Shown one piece after another: positions 30,362-32,462 of a stretch of DNA of 32,462 bases (positions are counted from its first letter, which is position 1; each line of letters opens with the position of its first letter). This DNA comes from a virus: positions 1-32,462 of the IMG/VR virus record IMGVR_UViG_3300005563_000074; one strand, 5' to 3'. A program made the translations under genes and the position numbers. Under the pieces are notes generated by a model, which saw only the letters and a list, made by a program, of their open reading frames with translations, had not been told where the DNA came from and did no database searches.

Positions 30362-31393
30362 TTACGCAGTCAGAACGCCCTGAAGGAACGCGTTGCTCAG
30401 GGTCATGTTGCCAGCCCAGCCAATCAGGCGGACCATGGCATCTTGGTTCACTGAGAAACGGTCCGGATCAAGGGGGACCATGTTGCGGCGGGCATGCGGA
30501 CGCCACATGATGTACTTGGTATTGAGGAAGTACATCGTGGTGGACGGTGCACCACCCAGCGCCGAGGTGGACGAGCTCAGCTGCGGCGGCAGCGGGTCCG
30601 AGGCAAAGCCTTGGAAGCCACCGTCCAGCACTACGTCGGCGTTCAGATACTTCAGGGACTGGAAGCCAGCCTCTGCCATATCAGGTGCGCCGTTCTCAAC
30701 TTGGATACGCTGAATGGCCTGAAGGGCATTCAGGTAATAACGGTAGGTCGTGTTGTCCGCGATGATCAGGTCCGGGAAGTCACGGCCACGGATCAGCTTC
30801 ACCCACAGCGCGTCCATTTGCTGCATGATGGTTGCGGACGACAGCACGCTGTTGCCGTCAGTTGCGGCCGACCAAGTCTGGTTCTGCCAGAACTGCCACT
30901 GCGAACGGTCAATGCCGCCCACGGTGCCCGACGACGGCGAGCTGGAAACGAGCAGCTGAAGGCCGCCCACGGAGCCGGTGACCGAACCGTCGCCGTAGAT
31001 GCCCTGTGACAGGCCGTTCATGAACGTATCTTCGGCGTTCATGATGCGCGACTCAAGCAGGTCGATGATGGCCTCTTCACCCGAGTTCTGGAGCTCTTCC
31101 AGACCGCTGATGGAAACGGCAACCGCTGCCTGACGGATCGGGTATTCAGCAGCCGAGAAGACTTGGCTCGGTGCGATGTTGAGGGTCTGGTAACCCGAGT
31201 ACCATTGGTACGTCTGGTTGTCAGCGTAGTTGAGCTCTTGAACGATGGTACGACCACCGCTGAAGGTCTTCACGTTGCCACGGCGACTCAAGCGAAGCAG
31301 GGCGGCGTTGTTGCGGGACATGTTGTCCGCGAGTTCGCCGGTGCGGTTGCGCAGGGTCGTGGTGACAATTTCCGAGAGATTTGGAAATGCCAT
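30362..31393 (-). CDS. Phage major capsid protein
   Basis: 343 residues from ATG 31393 with GGAG 6 bases upstream; the longer start at 31405 has none. The N-terminal part MAFPNLSEIVTTTLRNRTGE, ELADNMSRNNAALLRLSRRG is followed by a GGRTIVQELNYADNQTYQWYSG strand region. A typical P-domain helix then carries AAVAVSISGLEELQNSGEEA, IIDLLESRIMNAEDTFMNGL. The C-terminal half has FPDLIIADNTTYRYYLNALQ and TTMYFLNTKYIMWRPHARRN. This is the order of an HK97-fold capsid subunit of the type found in short-tailed phages of Alphaproteobacteria. It follows a scaffold-type gene, as required for procapsid assembly. The call is by pattern and context and fairly safe. Confidence 0.82.
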   Translation of the reverse strand: MAFPNLSEIVTTTLRNRTGELADNMSRNNAALLRLSRRGNVKTFSGGRTIVQELNYADNQTYQWYSGYQTLNIAPSQVFSAAEYPIRQAAVAVSISGLEELQNSGEEAIIDLLESRIMNAEDTFMNGLSQGIYGDGSVTGSVGGLQLLVSSSPSSGTVGGIDRSQWQFWQNQTWSAATDGNSVLSSATIMQQMDALWVKLIRGRDFPDLIIADNTTYRYYLNALQAIQRIQVENGAPDMAEAGFQSLKYLNADVVLDGGFQGFASDPLPPQLSSSTSALGGAPSTTMYFLNTKYIMWRPHARRNMVPLDPDRFSVNQDAMVRLIGWAGNMTLSNAFLQGVLTA

Positions 31394-31469
31394 AATGGGC
31401 TCCATTGGATCAAGGGGTTGAGGACGCTACGCAACACGTCAACCTAATGGTACCGCTGGAGGATGAGGC

Positions 31470-31492
31470 TGTGACCCCTTGTGGGGGTCACA
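31470..31492 (-). other. Hairpin between scaffold and capsid genes
   Basis: TGTGACCCC (31470-31478) pairs perfectly with GGGGTCACA (31484-31492) around TTGTG. No T tract follows in the - direction, so it is more likely an RNA processing or stability element, or a weak attenuator, than a full terminator. It lies 33 bases past the scaffold stop and about 77 bases before the capsid start. In the remaining gap (31394-31525) a TTGACG (- strand) is present without a matching -10. Confidence 0.45.
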
Positions 31493-31525
31493 ACTTTCAT
31501 ATCTAGCACGTCGAACCAACTACGC

Positions 31526-32462
31526 TTACTGGTCTCTCAGTTCCGCCATCGCGGCCTTGAGGGACTCGCGAACTGACAGCTTCTGGCCCGGTTTCTTCTT
31601 CACCGCCGCGCTCGGCGTACCGGGCGGGTTGGATGAAGGAAGTGAAACACTGGCTTTGCGGGCCCGGCTCACTTGAGCCTGCTGAGCAGTTGTAGCCGCC
31701 GCCGCAGTCTCTTGTTGAACTTGGGTGTTCGCCTGCTGTTGTTCAGCAAGCACCTTCGCCCTTACCTCTGGGTTGAAATAAATAGCACGTTCGTAGGCAG
31801 TGTCCAGATCAACTTGTCCATCCTTCAAGGGGATGAGTCCGGATTGCAGCAATTGGGCCATTTCAAGACGCACCTCGTCGAAGTATGGCTTGCCGTTGGA
31901 CCAAAGCTTCAGGTTTTCCTCAGTACGCTGCATGTTCTGCTGTTGAACCTGCTCTTCCATGGTCTGGAAGCGTCCACCAACCTGCTGAACGTAGCCTTGC
32001 ACCTGAGCAAGCTGCTGTTGCATCTGCTCGATGTACTGTCTGACAGCCGGGCTAAGCTCTTCCTGAGTCGGGGGTACCGCACCCGGTTGAGCATTGGGAT
32101 CAGGCTGCTGTCCTGCCGGGGGTTGCTGACCCTGCGCCTGTTGCTGCAAGCCAATAAGCTGGCCCCAGTCAAGACCTAGACTCTTCGCAAGAGCAGGGAA
32201 GGACTCCGCTGGTGAGTTGGCCAGCGCCTTGAACCAGAGGAACATGCGATCCACTGCTTCGCCGGGTGTCGCATTCATTTGACGCAAAGCGTCCTGATGC
32301 GGTGCAATGGCCTTATCAATGTTGGCGTAACGCTGTTTGAGCTCTTCCACGCCACGGGCAGTGTCCTGCTCGCGCTTGATGAAAGCGTCCTTGATGGCCT
32401 GTGGAGCAGCGTCCCATGCCGCCTTGGCTTCCTTGCTCAGCGATTCGGGGGCCGGGACAGTA
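31526..32462 (-). CDS. Scaffolding protein (5' end outside window)
   Basis: At least 311 residues; the frame is open through the window edge, so the GTG at 32350 is not the true start. The first visible residues (TVPAPESLSKEAKAAWDAAP, QAIKDAFIKREQDTARGVEE) match the 'PesL...k.aW..lP...q..f..Re.d..rGv' opening of phage scaffold-type proteins. The body is helical and Gln-rich (LIGLQQQAQGQQPPAGQQPD, YIEQMQQQLAQVQGYVQQVG), predicted coiled coil, with a basic C-terminus (VKKKPGQKLSVRESLKAAMA) that could bind the capsid subunit. It directly precedes the capsid gene. Scaffolds guide procapsid assembly and leave or are degraded before packaging. Confidence 0.8.
   Translation of the reverse strand, partial: TVPAPESLSKEAKAAWDAAPQAIKDAFIKREQDTARGVEELKQRYANIDKAIAPHQDALRQMNATPGEAVDRMFLWFKALANSPAESFPALAKSLGLDWGQLIGLQQQAQGQQPPAGQQPDPNAQPGAVPPTQEELSPAVRQYIEQMQQQLAQVQGYVQQVGGRFQTMEEQVQQQNMQRTEENLKLWSNGKPYFDEVRLEMAQLLQSGLIPLKDGQVDLDTAYERAIYFNPEVRAKVLAEQQQANTQVQQETAAAATTAQQAQVSRARKASVSLPSSNPPGTPSAAVKKKPGQKLSVRESLKAAMAELRDQ

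Noticed and set aside
31394-31469. TTGACG (- strand) as a promoter for the capsid gene
   Set aside because: No -10-like sequence is found 16-18 bases downstream.

Overview
The window is part of the genome of a tailed double-stranded DNA bacteriophage. The gene set points to a short-tailed (podovirus-like) virion: scaffold, major capsid protein, adaptor, beta-propeller nozzle/stabilisation-like protein, large ejection-type proteins, tail-collar fiber and lysis genes, with no tape-measure, tail-tube or sheath gene visible. An alphaproteobacterial host, quite possibly rhizobial, is inferred from a GcrA-type cell-cycle regulator and from two exported proteins next to the lysis genes that resemble families common in Rhizobiales genomes. 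No terminase, portal, polymerase, integrase or tRNA is seen, so the window is partial at both ends.

Left end (1-4437, + strand): a tightly overlapping early operon. It holds the 3' end of an unidentified gene, a 25-residue membrane peptide, a PD-(D/E)XK-type nuclease/resolvase, an SbcD/gp47-like phosphoesterase, a small zinc-ribbon protein, an SbcC/gp46-like ATPase and a GcrA-like regulator. It ends in a good intrinsic terminator (4457-4491). This module should process DNA ends and influence transcription.

Rest of the window (32462 down to 4596, - strand): one long late region read right to left, with almost every junction an ATGA/GTGA/TTGA/TAATG overlap. Order of transcription: scaffold (partial), hairpin, major capsid protein, hairpin, a coiled-coil protein, five consecutive proteins with signal peptides (including a repeat-rich fiber-like protein and a beta-helix protein), a decoration-like protein with its own candidate promoter and a terminator, a TPR-glycosyltransferase, an HhH/coiled-coil protein, a minor virion protein, the head-tail adaptor, a small linker protein, two tandem proteins with HExxH zinc-protease motifs, the beta-propeller protein, a GNAT-like protein, four ejection-type proteins (one with a lytic transglycosylase domain), tail-collar and fiber proteins, an amidase endolysin, a holin and small lysis proteins, and two exported proteins that converge on the early operon.

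One small gene breaks the pattern: a + strand membrane protein with a near-ideal ribosome binding site (10539-10826) sits between the ejection and tail-collar genes. The most unusual features are the block of Sec-signal proteins inside the capsid module, the TPR-glycosyltransferase among virion genes, the paired zincins between adaptor and nozzle, the GcrA homologue, and the lone sense-reversed membrane gene.
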